This document shows positions 47,101-56,569 of a DNA stretch of 64,000 nt, one piece after another (position 1 is the stretch's first letter; every line of letters begins with the position of its first letter). Made by a program: the position numbers and the translations under genes. The notes beneath the pieces were generated by a model, which worked only from the letters and a program-made list of their open reading frames with translations, had not been told where the DNA came from and did not search any database. Source of the DNA: Tritrichomonas musculus (lineage: Eukaryota > Parabasalia > Tritrichomonadida > Tritrichomonadidae); the NCBI GenBank assembly GCA_039105265.1, contig JAPFFF010000016.1:2852001-2916000 (forward strand), in the 5' to 3' direction.

Positions 47101-48980
47101 TTCTCTATCAAGCTATTTATTAATTCTTCTGGCGGTTTTTCTGACTTATTATCAGCGCCGTCAGTAATGACAATAATTCGAAGCCTTGAATTCGGATATC
47201 TTGAATTACCTTTCTTGTCTTTAACAAGGCTACAAATTTGTCTTTTTGCAGTGTCAATTGCATCATAAAGAAGTGTTTTACCATGCGGATTTATTTCTTC
47301 TAAACTTTGGACAAATTCGGATGTCATTGCAGTTAATTTTTGAACAATCTTTACTTCCGAACTGAAGCTTATCAATCCATAAAATGATGAAACTCTCAAT
47401 GCATAAGATTGCTTGACTAACGCTTTCAAAAACTCTGATGCTAGAACAGATCTTGTCCTTTCGTTATGATGCGGATTTCCACCTTCTAATTTCCACTTCA
47501 TTGAAAACGATTCATCAAAACAAATGAAAATAATTTGATCGACTTTGTTTGGATCAATCAAAGTGAAAACGTCGTCTTTTTTGTCACATTCAACTTGCAT
47601 TGCAAGTTCTTCAATTTTTATTTCTTTGAGATTCCCTTCAAGCGGATCAATGATTGACACGACACCTTCTTCATCATGCACTTCTTTAATGAAAAGCATG
47701 ACACTTCCATCATCGTTTGCATGAACAAAAGTGGGATAAAATATGTAATGAAGCGATAAAGGCGCAACTGGTTTAAATGTCGTAACCGTTGAGAAAATGT
47801 TTTTTATTGTAGAAAAAGTTGGATTCATGAAAACCGCTTGAAAGTCAGGATTAATCGTGTCAGCTGTCCAAATAATCACATGATCTTGCTGTTTAGTATT
47901 TTCGCAATAATTCGCAAAGGCTTTCATGTTCTCACATTCGTCTTTGTTTTTCAGGTTGATTTCGATGAATTTCAAATATTCAGTGTTCGTTATCACATCA
48001 AAAACTGACAAGAAATTCAAAGTGTATTCAAAAACATTTTCATTTTTAACGTCTTTTGGTAGCATTGATCTAAATAAGGTGAAAAGTGGAGCGGTTATGG
48101 CCAAAATATTAAGGCAAATTAATGGCCGATTTTCAATGAGCCTATAGAGATTAACAACAAGTGGCGCAAATCGGGTAACTTTGGCAAGTGATAAAAGAAT
48201 ATGCTCGCTTTTGGGTCCACCATAAAACATGTACCCAATAAAGGAGGCAATTTGAGTCAGACCTGATATTGATGATTTACAAATCGGAGATAAAATTTTT
48301 TTGCTCTCGGCAGTGGAACAAGAACATGGATTCTTTACAGTATCGTCATAGGAATATAGTCCTTCTCCTTTTTGTGTAACAATTACATATATATTATCAA
48401 AGGCAACATTATCTGGATTGACATAATAATCAAGCAGAGTACCACTCTTAAAATGAACACCTCCTGAGAGAAATAAATGGAATTTAAATTTAAAATTAAT
48501 TACATGAAAACTTGAAATTAATCTTTTGATTTCTTTATGTACTTTTGAATAATGATCATTGAGAGAAAAATCCATTTTATCCCCATAGAGCATTGATTTT
48601 GATGTTGCTGTCGTATAAACAGTAAAAGTAAATCTAAATCCTCTCCGAATCCGATTATTATCCACGCGAGGTAAAAAAGATGATGAAATTTTACTTTCTA
48701 TTTCTTTTTTCTTTTTATTTTCTTTAACTTCTTCTAAATCCATAATATCTTTACAATTTTTTTTAGAGTTAGTAACTAAAATCAAAACTTGATCTGGTCC
48801 GGTAATATGATTTCGAAGTAAGTCATCATCAGCAAGAATTTTCCCTCTAAAAATACTTTTAGTCACTCTTTCGCTTGACTTTTTATTGATCAAATCCATA
48901 AAACCAGAAACAGTAATATTACTATCGACCATTATTTCATTCGTTTTTTTATCATCAGTACGATATTTGATAAGCGGCAT
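44178..48980 (-). CDS. UBL-vWA-E2-like-tandem kinase protein, 1600 residues
   Basis: Domains in order: a ubiquitin-like N-terminus (1-72; SIFRGKILADDDLLRNHI aligns with ubiquitin's IFAGKQLEDGRTLSDYNI), a possible second ubiquitin-like region (about 105-195), an unassigned region, a vWA domain (about 478-680; MIDAS FDESFSM near 487 and ITDGAD near 603), an E2-like UBC fold (about 745-880; PPNYPTDPPRFRFLT, HPNVSSEGTVVF, with no Cys at the usual catalytic place), kinase 1 (about 945-1220; GSGSYG, FAAKV, HCDLKPEN, DFD in place of DFG) and kinase 2 (about 1295-1577; GAGKYS, FAAKI, HNDLKPSN, DFGLS, APE). Both kinases look TKL-like. Kinase 2 keeps all key residues; kinase 1 keeps Lys and the catalytic Asp. 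The E2-like part should bind rather than transfer ubiquitin. A link between ubiquitin signalling and phosphorylation is inferred. No signal peptide. Confidence 0.85.
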   Translation of the reverse strand: MPLIKYRTDDKKTNEIMVDSNITVSGFMDLINKKSSERVTKSIFRGKILADDDLLRNHITGPDQVLILVTNSKKNCKDIMDLEEVKENKKKKEIESKISSSFLPRVDNNRIRRGFRFTFTVYTTATSKSMLYGDKMDFSLNDHYSKVHKEIKRLISSFHVINFKFKFHLFLSGGVHFKSGTLLDYYVNPDNVAFDNIYVIVTQKGEGLYSYDDTVKNPCSCSTAESKKILSPICKSSISGLTQIASFIGYMFYGGPKSEHILLSLAKVTRFAPLVVNLYRLIENRPLICLNILAITAPLFTLFRSMLPKDVKNENVFEYTLNFLSVFDVITNTEYLKFIEINLKNKDECENMKAFANYCENTKQQDHVIIWTADTINPDFQAVFMNPTFSTIKNIFSTVTTFKPVAPLSLHYIFYPTFVHANDDGSVMLFIKEVHDEEGVVSIIDPLEGNLKEIKIEELAMQVECDKKDDVFTLIDPNKVDQIIFICFDESFSMKWKLEGGNPHHNERTRSVLASEFLKALVKQSYALRVSSFYGLISFSSEVKIVQKLTAMTSEFVQSLEEINPHGKTLLYDAIDTAKRQICSLVKDKKGNSRYPNSRLRIIVITDGADNKSEKPPEELINSLIENEIVVDTVLVSLVDKSAGCCAISKLTGGLCFMPKSFEDGIQIFEQEAFLNIKMRHMNPLPYKEITKEIFDKETKIVEQKNVYDSYAPNQMIINAKSNVSLATPMYMSYISMKMIIKTYRTMRSFIELNIIAQNPSDQYVVYSLFSTPEEWRIFIKGPKDTEFSNKWLNLYMVIPPNYPTDPPRFRFLTIPFHPNVSSEGTVVFRLNDRDYTSTLGIDSIIIGIIELLKNPDKNYPINRKAMELYNSNKKEYLRMQKKGETGCDDYKTYLQDTKIYSQIPKNVVVPTEDRGKSNLISLTGDMINKAVLGDTNIIDHCLLDINDYEIVKHLGSGSYGDVFLVRDKTTHFEFAAKVPKNVCFDANGKVFEAINYIKEVNVMSIFNHGAIAKLYGYCLKDFESNDKCVVIMENVPNGDLQKVINIDGNGGSIDGWDQTQKLINLYGIASGMAYSVSYGITHCDLKPENILMTMNLRPKITDFDSARIESDENTQGFNMTGQEIYSPLFSSPEVIECDDDYTKYAEKSDVYSYSLIAYEIITGRIPFQKMKQFELFRAVVKGERPNIPRSVPSHYRHLLTECWEGDPEKRPTFKEIVDVLKSDIFVNDDDIDKKRFFEYVQYLDNYKDSVTESKFIRPKSEADKKKKKEKDEEENDSKNQDEVLNHSHRIKILKLNKFNKKDFLGAGKYSQVFRVEHIKTGDIFAAKISNNRVSKKISKSILSEVNIMMSLDHPAILKFIGYSPVNFENEPKPTIVTEFLSNGSLQNVINDPSKYPLWNDTTRLIIISGIIAGMAYLHENSILHNDLKPSNILLDDDLHPKIADFGLSQTSKNDDNDNDNDDDESSSKSSNVKGTPSYIAPEIWNNQDYSNASDVYAFGILLYEIVFLKKAFAKLKPLKIGKKVTNKERPQFPSVSEASACCFMELIKRCWADKPSDRPTFKELSMELRKKKYLSKNVDLDEYKKYLKFILNFEKQSAK

Positions 48981-50931
48981 TAAAAATTTGTATTGCTGCT
49001 AAGTTAAATCGACCTTCCTTTGATAAATGCCCATTCAAAGAAAAGAAAAAAATAATATATCTCAGAAATTCTCTTAATATATTGATATATTTTTTTCACA
49101 ACATATTTATTTTTGATAGAAAAATATATTAAATTAGTTTACATAGCATTTAGAATTTTACCCGTCTCTTATCTATTATAATTTTTTTTTCTGAGTAAAA
49201 TACTCCACTTGGTGGCAAATTTTCCTATTATTAATAATTACCTTTTAACCTTAAAAGTATATGATTTCCAATATCAATGATATTGGCGAAAAGTTGGAAT
49301 TTACGCAATTATATACATCAAAATAATAAAATGATGATGTTAAAAATATTTGCGCATTCTTGCTTATATGCGAATGCTCTTAATAATATCGATTTTAGAC
49401 TATAAAAAAATATTCGGTTTATATTTTTTTTATATAGAAAAAACAATGAGTAGCTACCCATGCTTTTTTTTGCAAAAGTGCAAGGTCAATATTGACCTAA
49501 ACCGCTACCGGCGATTACTATTACGCGCGATTACGATTTCCCATGAAAAAGTAACATTTAAAATTCAAACGATTGAATTGCGTAGTTACCAATCATTTTT
49601 GAATGTGAAAGGATATTTATAAAAAAGAATTTAGCATGCATAGCAAATTTAGTGGAGTTAGTATTAAACTTTTGCTCATTTAGTTCAAATGCTATTTGAC
49701 CTTGACTTAAAGAAGAATTCTATGCGCTTATCAATTTTAGCCAAGTTGCTTCTATCATTTTACACTTCAAGTGACTAGTTTCTAATTGGTTAAATAGTAA
49801 GTCCTGGCTTCAGCAAGTAGGTAAAAAACACACACTTCTTTATTTTAGAATTCGAACATCACAAGAATCAGTTAAAAATGATGAATGAAGGCCAGATATC
49901 AATACTATCTTTTAATGATCAATGCATTTTATATTTGAAGTGACTTCAACTGCTCCATTATCATGATGATTATTTGTGAAAAATTGCAAAATTCATATTT
50001 TGCTGAATAAGTTGGGAAAACGATGGTAGTTATTTCCATTTTTTGAAATTAAATAACAAAAGATTATAATTATTATCATTTATTTTTGCATTATTGAAAT
50101 TTGTCTTTGGGAACTAATAAGTTTTCCTCTAATAAGGCTTCTCCTCTAAGAAAACTCCTAATTATTCCTTGGATATCCTTTATTACGCCCAAATTTTCCT
50201 AACAACCCTTGAATTTTTATTTAATAAAGCATCAAATATAATCAAAATATTTCATCTTTGAAGGTTGAAAATATTTTCATGTTAATGTGACTATATGACA
50301 ATTTTATTGATGAGTAAAAAACAATTTTTGTTTTTTTTTTACATTTGATACCAATATTGTCCACTTTAAAAAATTGATATTATATCCATTCATATTTGTC
50401 TTGTTGTTCCATACCAATAAATATTATTAAAACGTACAAACGTGATTATTTTATTATATATACATCTGCTTTTTAATTAGGAAAAAAATTTATGAAAATT
50501 AAAATTATATATATTGAGTTTTGAATATTTTTTTTTTTTTAAATTAATCATCAAATTTAAATTAATTATTAGATATATAAGCACTTGTATTAATAATATA
50601 TATGCTTCTTTGTTCTCTAAAAACTATGCTTTTATGTCTAAACGAGTTTGCATTCAAAAAGTACCCAAATTTTTATTCGTTATTTTTTGAGAGAATTTGA
50701 GGATCCAAAATCGCCAAAATGGATAATTTAATTCAATCATGGATACACCTTTCAATTTTCATTGATAATTTTGAATGTATATTTCGTTTGACCAATTATA
50801 TTGCTCCAAATTTATATTGAAATCTCCAATTTCAAAATCTTTAATTTAAGAGTTTTTCAACAAAAAACGAAACATAAATAACTTAAAATTCATGTTTACA
50901 AAATATTTATATATTACTTTTATATTTTTAA
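48981..50931. other. Gene-free AT-rich region
   Basis: Upstream region of the large kinase gene and beyond. A short patch at 49,480-49,550 is GC-richer (CGCTACCGGCGATTACT) and lies in a 90-codon open frame without recognisable homology; I regard it as chance or a relic. No RNA gene seen. Confidence 0.4.
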
Positions 50932-52884
50932 GGGTAAAGTTGGCTTTTCTCAACTTTTTTCCACTTTTTGTAATATCTTTCAAAATATTCTATGAGTTTT
51001 TGCTAATGGCAAATCTGATATTTCATTAAAATATAAAAAATTTATATATTTCTTATCAAATCAACGTTTAATCATTTTTTATTTTATCCATTAAGATTAT
51101 CATGTATAATCTTAATTTAAAAAAATATAATTAATTTAAGATTAATTTTTTAAATAAGAATATTTTTGTTTAGATAGTTTTTTTCGAATTTCTATTTTCT
51201 CAAATAATTGAATAAAAAAAAATTTCTTTCAAAAAATTGTGAACCAATTTCTCTCATCAAAAAACAGTTTTATTGAATCAATATGAAAATAAAAAAGATA
51301 TTTGTAATGAAATTTTATATGGAATACCTTATAATTTTAAAATTATTTAATTTCGTAAATAAAAGGATTTATTATGAAATTTTATAAAAACATTGGTATG
51401 GATTCAGCAAAAATATTTAGCTATTTCAATTGATAAATGGTTATTATAATACTTTTTCTATTCAATCAACCAATTAAATATAGAAAAAAAATAGTTTGGT
51501 ATCTTGTTTTCTTTTATGTATAGAAGAATAAAACAAAATTCGACTTTTTTTTGGATTAATATACTAATTTAATTATTTATTTTGATTTTTATGCAATGCA
51601 TTAAAGCTTAAGTAATAATATAAACTATGGCTTCAATTGATAAATTAGTTTATTGTTCAAAATAAATTAATATTTTTTAATATATATGGATATATATGTT
51701 TTTGTAGTTTAATTAATTATTATGTCTATTAGCTGATATTATATATATAAATTATGAAAAATTTATTGAGATAAAAACATTTTTTATCTCATAATTTTGA
51801 ATAAAAAAACGAAAAAGCATTCATTCAAAATTTTTTATCTCCATTGAATTTTTAAGTTAACTTAAAAAAAGAATATTTATTTCCATATTCATTATATTAT
51901 TAATATTTAATAAATAATATATATATATTATTATATATAAATTAATATAAAAATTATAATAATTTTTGCTTTTTTAATAATAAGATATGATTAATATTTT
52001 TATTTTTTGATTTTATTCAACTTTTCAACCCTTTCAATATTTTCAAAAACAAACTTATTTGAAAGTGCCAATTTTTCATTTTACACGCAATTAGATTCCT
52101 TAATTTTATGTATATATCAAATACTACATAAAATATAATAGGAAAAATCCATCAAATCAAAAAATCACAGAAATATCAATATTCAATTTTCTCCATGATT
52201 CAAATTTTCTAATTTTTAATGGGCCATTTTATTATAATAAATGCTATTAATTATATTTTCCTAGTACAAATCCAAAAAGTTTCCTATTCGAGAAGAGCCG
52301 ACTTGCTAACATCAAAATTTTCATGATAAAATTTTCAAATAATTTTATTGCATTTTAAAACAAATATTTTTCTTAATGAATATCGAATATCAATCTAAAA
52401 TATTCGTATAAAAAATATATATCAACCAATATCAATAGAATTAAGTAGAAAAAATATTTTTTTCGAAATTGAAGAAAAAAAAAGCATTGTAATTCAGTCT
52501 GCTTCAAATTAAATATGATAAAAACAAATGATTCCCCTTTTATATATGTTTAAAATTAGAAATATGCACTTTTTTTAGTAAAAAAATGTTTTCTTGATAT
52601 TTTTTGGATTATGATATTTTCATTTTTTTTTTTTTTTTTTTCATGATTTGGACCATTTTTTGTTATATATCCAAAATTCAGAATATTTTACATTACGTTG
52701 TAATGCTTTTTAGTACAAAAATTGATTTGATAGCTCTGTGGAGCTCTTTTTTTTCTGTTCATTTGAATGCCCCTCAGAAAAGATTGAATTTACATAGAAA
52801 TAAATTCAATGATCATACAATTCATTCAAGCAGCACATAGAATAAATTAAAAGATTTCAAAAAAAAGAAAAGCCAACTTTACCC
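50932..52884. mobile_element. Non-autonomous DNA transposon, TTAA-flanked
   Basis: A 1953-bp element with perfect 19-bp terminal inverted repeats GGGTAAAGTTGGCTTTTCT and TTAA on both sides (50,928-50,931 and 52,885-52,888). TTAA target duplication suggests the piggyBac group, though a TA target inside TTAA cannot be excluded. The inside is extremely AT-rich and has no coding capacity. Confidence 0.8.
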
Positions 52885-52888
52885 TTAA

Positions 52889-53289
52889 TCTATATTGGAG
52901 ATTTCAATTTTAAGATTTTTCAAATTAAATTAATTCAATTTTAAGATTTTGTAATTTCTAGGGTGCTAAAGAAAGAATATATTTGTAATCTATATAAATT
53001 TCTAGCATATGCTTATAAAGAAAATATATATCAATTTCACATGTTTTTTAAAAATTCAATTTTTTTTGAATTATTATTATTCTTAAAAAGTGTCTACCTA
53101 TAATTGATTACCATTCAAAAAGATTCTACCACTTGATTCAATAGTCACAAGTGGTTTAATAGAAATTGAAATATTCAATATTTTTAAGAATTTTTTTAAT
53201 ATAACTAAGCTTTTGAATTGATTATTTAATATTTAAGATAAAATGAATCTTTCATTCAATAATTACAAATTCTATTGGTTTTTTACATA
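52889..53289. other. Gene-free AT-rich region
   Basis: Flank of two transposons; no gene or RNA recognised. The motif TGGAGATTTCAATTTTAAGATT resembles the other flank of the neighbouring transposon near 50,820-50,840, a weak repeat. Confidence 0.4.
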
Positions 53290-53594
53290 TAGTTTGACGA
53301 TAAACCGGTCGACATCACGAAAAACTGGTCGACATCATCAACTTTTACATTAAACTCATAGAAATACTCGGAATACTTTTCTTTGTTGCTTATTCAAAAA
53401 CCGTTAGACATCATAAAATTTTAAAAATTTTTTAGAACTTTTTAAAAAGATATTTGAGTTATATTTGAGAGCCTTTTCAATATCATTGTTCATTCAATTT
53501 TGAGCATCTTTATGAAATATTCGAGGGCGATTTTATGAAAAAGTTTACGATGTCGACCTGTTTTTCTGATGTTTACTCGTTTATCGTCTTACTA
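53290..53594. mobile_element. 305-bp MITE with TA target and GTCGACATC repeats
   Basis: Terminal inverted repeats begin TAGTTTGACGATAAAC (left) and TAGTAAGACGATAAAC (reverse complement of the right), with TA on both sides. GTCGACATC occurs twice near the left end and once, reversed, near the right end. About 100 bp of its right end is repeated at 60,171-60,266 and about 20 bp at 61,289-61,307. Non-coding; family unassigned, perhaps Tc1/mariner-like. Confidence 0.75.
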
Positions 53595-53596
53595 TA

Positions 53597-54417
53597 TTAG
53601 ATTTGATTGATTTTCTGTTTTCAAAGTTTGGTAAATAAATAAAGATTGAATGTTTGAATTGGACGAATATATATTTGAGTTGAAGAGTCAGCATGATATA
53701 GAATATTTGAGGGCTCTTTTAAACTTCCACTGAAAAAGTGGTGTTTGATTTTCTGAAGACTCAATTTATTTCAATTTTTCAATTAAATTCGTTGGATAAT
53801 TATTTTAAAAAATAAAATTTATTATCAAATTAGATTCAATTAATCTTAAATCATTTAAATGAAATAAAAATATATTTATAAAATAATATTAAAATAAATT
53901 TGATTTATTAATATACTATTTTCAAAGATATACTTATTCAATAAATTGATTGTATAAAAAAATAAACATCAGAATCTAAAAATTTCTAAAAATTTTTTCT
54001 GAAATTTGTGTTACGGATAAAATGTAATAAAATAGTATAAATTTTTTTTAAAACAAAATAAGTGCTGAATATTTTTACTATTTATAGTTTTTAGCTTGAA
54101 TTAACTTTTTTTAATTGAAAAAATTGTCATAATTGAGAAGTTTTGAATCTTTAAGATATATATCTCAATTAATACTTCCTTTTTTTTTTAAGTTAAGACT
54201 TTTTTCTATATAAATAAATAAATAAATAAATAATAATCGGTTCTATGCATTTATCGATTGAAGTCTCCAATCAATGCCTTTTTACAATTGATTATCAAAA
54301 TTAAAAAAATGACTAACCTCATAATCGATATCAGGAATAACAAGCCAATTTTTATTATTTATTTAAAATGCAATATTTTTGTTTTAATTACAGCAGAGCA
54401 TTAGTTAGAAGGAGATT
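53597..54417. other. Gene-free AT-rich region upstream of Myb gene
   Basis: No gene seen. A (AAAT)n microsatellite lies at about 54,210-54,232. Confidence 0.4.
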
Positions 54418-55230
54418 ATGATTTTGATTATTTTTTCAGATAACAATTCATTTTTTTCATTTCACCAAAATTTTCAGTCAATGATTCCAATTCCTTCTTT
54501 TATCATTGGCAGCAGTATAATTCAATCTGTCGATACCAAAAAACAAACAAATTTTTCAATTCCTATCATCATATCTACACCTCTTCTAAATATTTGTCCC
54601 CTGAGCTATCAATTATTATGTATGTCAAACCCAATTCAAAATAATGATAATAATAGCCATCAAAAATGCTTAAACACCAATTCTACAAACAGAACCCCAA
54701 AAATAGAGAAAAAAGGGGATTCATTGAAACAATCCCCAAACAAAAAGTCAAGGAACCGCTTTACAAGAGAAGAGGATGAAAAAATCAAAAAATTAGTCAA
54801 TATTTTCGGAACCCAAAGCTGGATTCTTATCTCAAAGTTCATGTTAGGAAGATCTCCTAAACAAATTCGTGATCGTTACTCGAATTATCTCATACCTGGT
54901 CTCTTTTTAGGTGAATGGTCCAAAGAAGAAGACGAACTACTTATCAAATTGTTTGATCAGTATGGACCCAAATGGTCAATAATACAAAATTTTTTTCCCA
55001 ATAGAGGGAATAATTCAATTAAGAATCGTTGGCATAATATTCTTAATAAAAAATTATCGAAAGAAAATGAAAAAAAACTAGCCAGTATTTCAACAGACGA
55101 TGATATTACAAATAACAATGATTCAAAAAATGAATCAAATGATGAATCAATCAAAAATGATAATGTTTCTTTTGATATTAATGAAATAGATATATTAGAA
55201 AACATAAATTTTGAAGAGTGGGAAAATTAA
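54418..55230 (+). CDS. Two-repeat Myb DNA-binding protein
   Basis: The 270-residue product has two Myb/SANT repeats of the trichomonad R2R3 type. Repeat 1 (about 112-157) runs RFTREEDEKIKKLVNIFG...W..IS..M.GRSPKQIRDRYSNYL; repeat 2 (about 165-209) runs EWSKEEDELLIKLFDQYGPKW...Q.FFPNRG.NSIKNRWHNIL. The spaced aromatic residues and the recognition helices are intact. The N-terminal 110 residues are low complexity, and the C-terminal 60 are acidic with an Asn/Asp-rich activation-like tail. The true start may be the ATG at 54,481 or even 54,619: the first 20 codons are hydrophobic, and TCATTTT Inr-like words precede 54,481. Nuclear transcription regulator; targets unknown. A second Myb gene follows 180 bases on. 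Confidence 0.88.
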   Translation: MILIIFSDNNSFFSFHQNFQSMIPIPSFIIGSSIIQSVDTKKQTNFSIPIIISTPLLNICPLSYQLLCMSNPIQNNDNNSHQKCLNTNSTNRTPKIEKKGDSLKQSPNKKSRNRFTREEDEKIKKLVNIFGTQSWILISKFMLGRSPKQIRDRYSNYLIPGLFLGEWSKEEDELLIKLFDQYGPKWSIIQNFFPNRGNNSIKNRWHNILNKKLSKENEKKLASISTDDDITNNNDSKNESNDESIKNDNVSFDINEIDILENINFEEWEN

Positions 55231-55398
55231 ATAAAACAATTAAAAAAAATTTTATTTAACTTTTTCAATGCATCATAATTGGTAAAATTAATAACAAACA
55301 TTTAAATTTTTCTTTTTTTTTTTAAATAATATTTTTTGTATTGTAATTTGATTATTTAGTTCAAATATTGATGGTAAGAAAAAAATTGAATTTTGAGT

Positions 55399-55405
55399 TC
55401 ACATT
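55399..55405 (+). promoter_or_regulatory. Inr-like start site, second Myb gene
   Basis: TCACATT fits TCA-Y-W-W-Y and lies 8 bases before the ATG at 55,414. It argues against an earlier non-ATG start. Confidence 0.45.
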
Positions 55406-55413
55406 TTATAAAA

Positions 55414-55956
55414 ATGAGTTTTGAAAGTTTCAACAGTTTAAAAATTAATCTTGTCATAGATTTAAATAAAACTAGTCTTGTGACAAAAGCACCTTCTTAT
55501 GCACATCGTTCTTCTTCGAGGGTTCAATGGACTAGTGAAGAAAATGAAAAAATTATTAATCATGTTAAAAGGTTTGGCCCTAAAAAATGGAAAGAAATTG
55601 CAGCAGAGATAAAAACAAAGAATGCCCAACAGTGTAGAGATCATTACAATGATGTTTTGGATCCAAATATCAAAAATGCAATTTGGACCAAAGAAGAAGA
55701 AAAAATATTATTATTAAAGTATGAACAATTAGGCCCACATTGGTCCAAAATAAAGGCATTCCTGCCTGGAAGAACAACAGGAATGATAAAAAATTACGTA
55801 AACATTTTATTGAATAAAGGTGTTTACAATGAAGAACATAAAAAACATTTCAATACAGAATTTACTAATGATATAGAAGAAAAAAACAAACAATTCTCAT
55901 ATCATGATATAGAATTCCTTTTGAATCATCCTTCAAATTTTCAATTCAATTTGTAA
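55414..55956 (+). CDS. Two-repeat Myb DNA-binding protein, short form
   Basis: The 180-residue product, counted from the ATG at 55,414, has two Myb repeats: VQWTSEENEKIINHVKRFG (about 37-55) with KTKNAQQCRDHYNDVL, and AIWTKEEEKILLLKYEQLG (about 89-107) with PGRTTGMIKNYVNILL. It resembles the neighbour at 54,418 in plan and is closer to the IBP39-like Myb proteins of trichomonads in size. A longer reading from 55,393 would need a TTG start and is less likely because an Inr-like site lies within it. The C-terminal 45 residues are acidic and end in Phe/Asn-rich sequence. Likely a nuclear regulator; the two genes may be an old tandem duplicate. Confidence 0.9.
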   Translation: MSFESFNSLKINLVIDLNKTSLVTKAPSYAHRSSSRVQWTSEENEKIINHVKRFGPKKWKEIAAEIKTKNAQQCRDHYNDVLDPNIKNAIWTKEEEKILLLKYEQLGPHWSKIKAFLPGRTTGMIKNYVNILLNKGVYNEEHKKHFNTEFTNDIEEKNKQFSYHDIEFLLNHPSNFQFNL

Positions 55957-56537
55957 TAAATATTTCTTTTCAATTAATTTTGAATGCTTATTGAAAATTC
56001 AATGAGGATATATTGCTATGAATTTTTTTTCACTATTGTTTTACATTGTAATTATTACAAATTTTTTTGAAAAAGTTTTACCCAAGCAATTTTATTAAAA
56101 TAATGAAAATAATATTTAATTTTTTTTATTGATAAACACTATTTTTTAAAAATGTTGTTTTTCCAGTTTTGATGAATGATGAGATTTGTAACCTATGAAA
56201 GTGAGTGAAAATAGTATTTCATGAAATGATTCAAATTTTGTTTTTAAGAGCTCTTTTAAAAATGTGAAATATTTATAGGTAGCCACTTTTTAATATGCTT
56301 CATTTTTTTTATACTGTATTGAAAAAAGTGAGTATTTTGAAAAAATAATCAAGTAAAAATAATAAAATAAGCATGAATTCGTTTAATTTCAATGTTAATC
56401 ATTTAAAAATGAGTAAAATTATTGTTTATATGTGAATTTTATTTTCAAAATAGTATAAAAAAGGAAGAACTTTTTTTATAGAAAAATAAAGTGAAGCGTT
56501 AAACAGTAATTTCAATAAAAATCTAATTATATATTAT
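55957..56537. other. Intergenic stretch, no gene seen
   Basis: AT-rich spacer between the Myb and transporter genes; no repeat or RNA recognised. Confidence 0.5.
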
Positions 56538-56544
56538 TCATATC
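56538..56544 (+). promoter_or_regulatory. Inr-like start site, MFS transporter
   Basis: TCATATC followed by ATTA matches the initiator and its downstream T-rich part, 25 bases before the ATG. Confidence 0.45.
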
Positions 56545-56569
56545 ATTATTTTAATAATCAAAAGAAGAA

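Noticed and set aside
49350-49622. A 90-codon frame with a GC-rich patch
   Set aside because: No domain, no initiator, and the first half is low complexity. The GC-rich part is too short to interpret.
55393-55413. Longer start of the second Myb protein
   Set aside because: It would begin with TTG and would overlap an initiator-like site; ATG at 55,414 is more likely.
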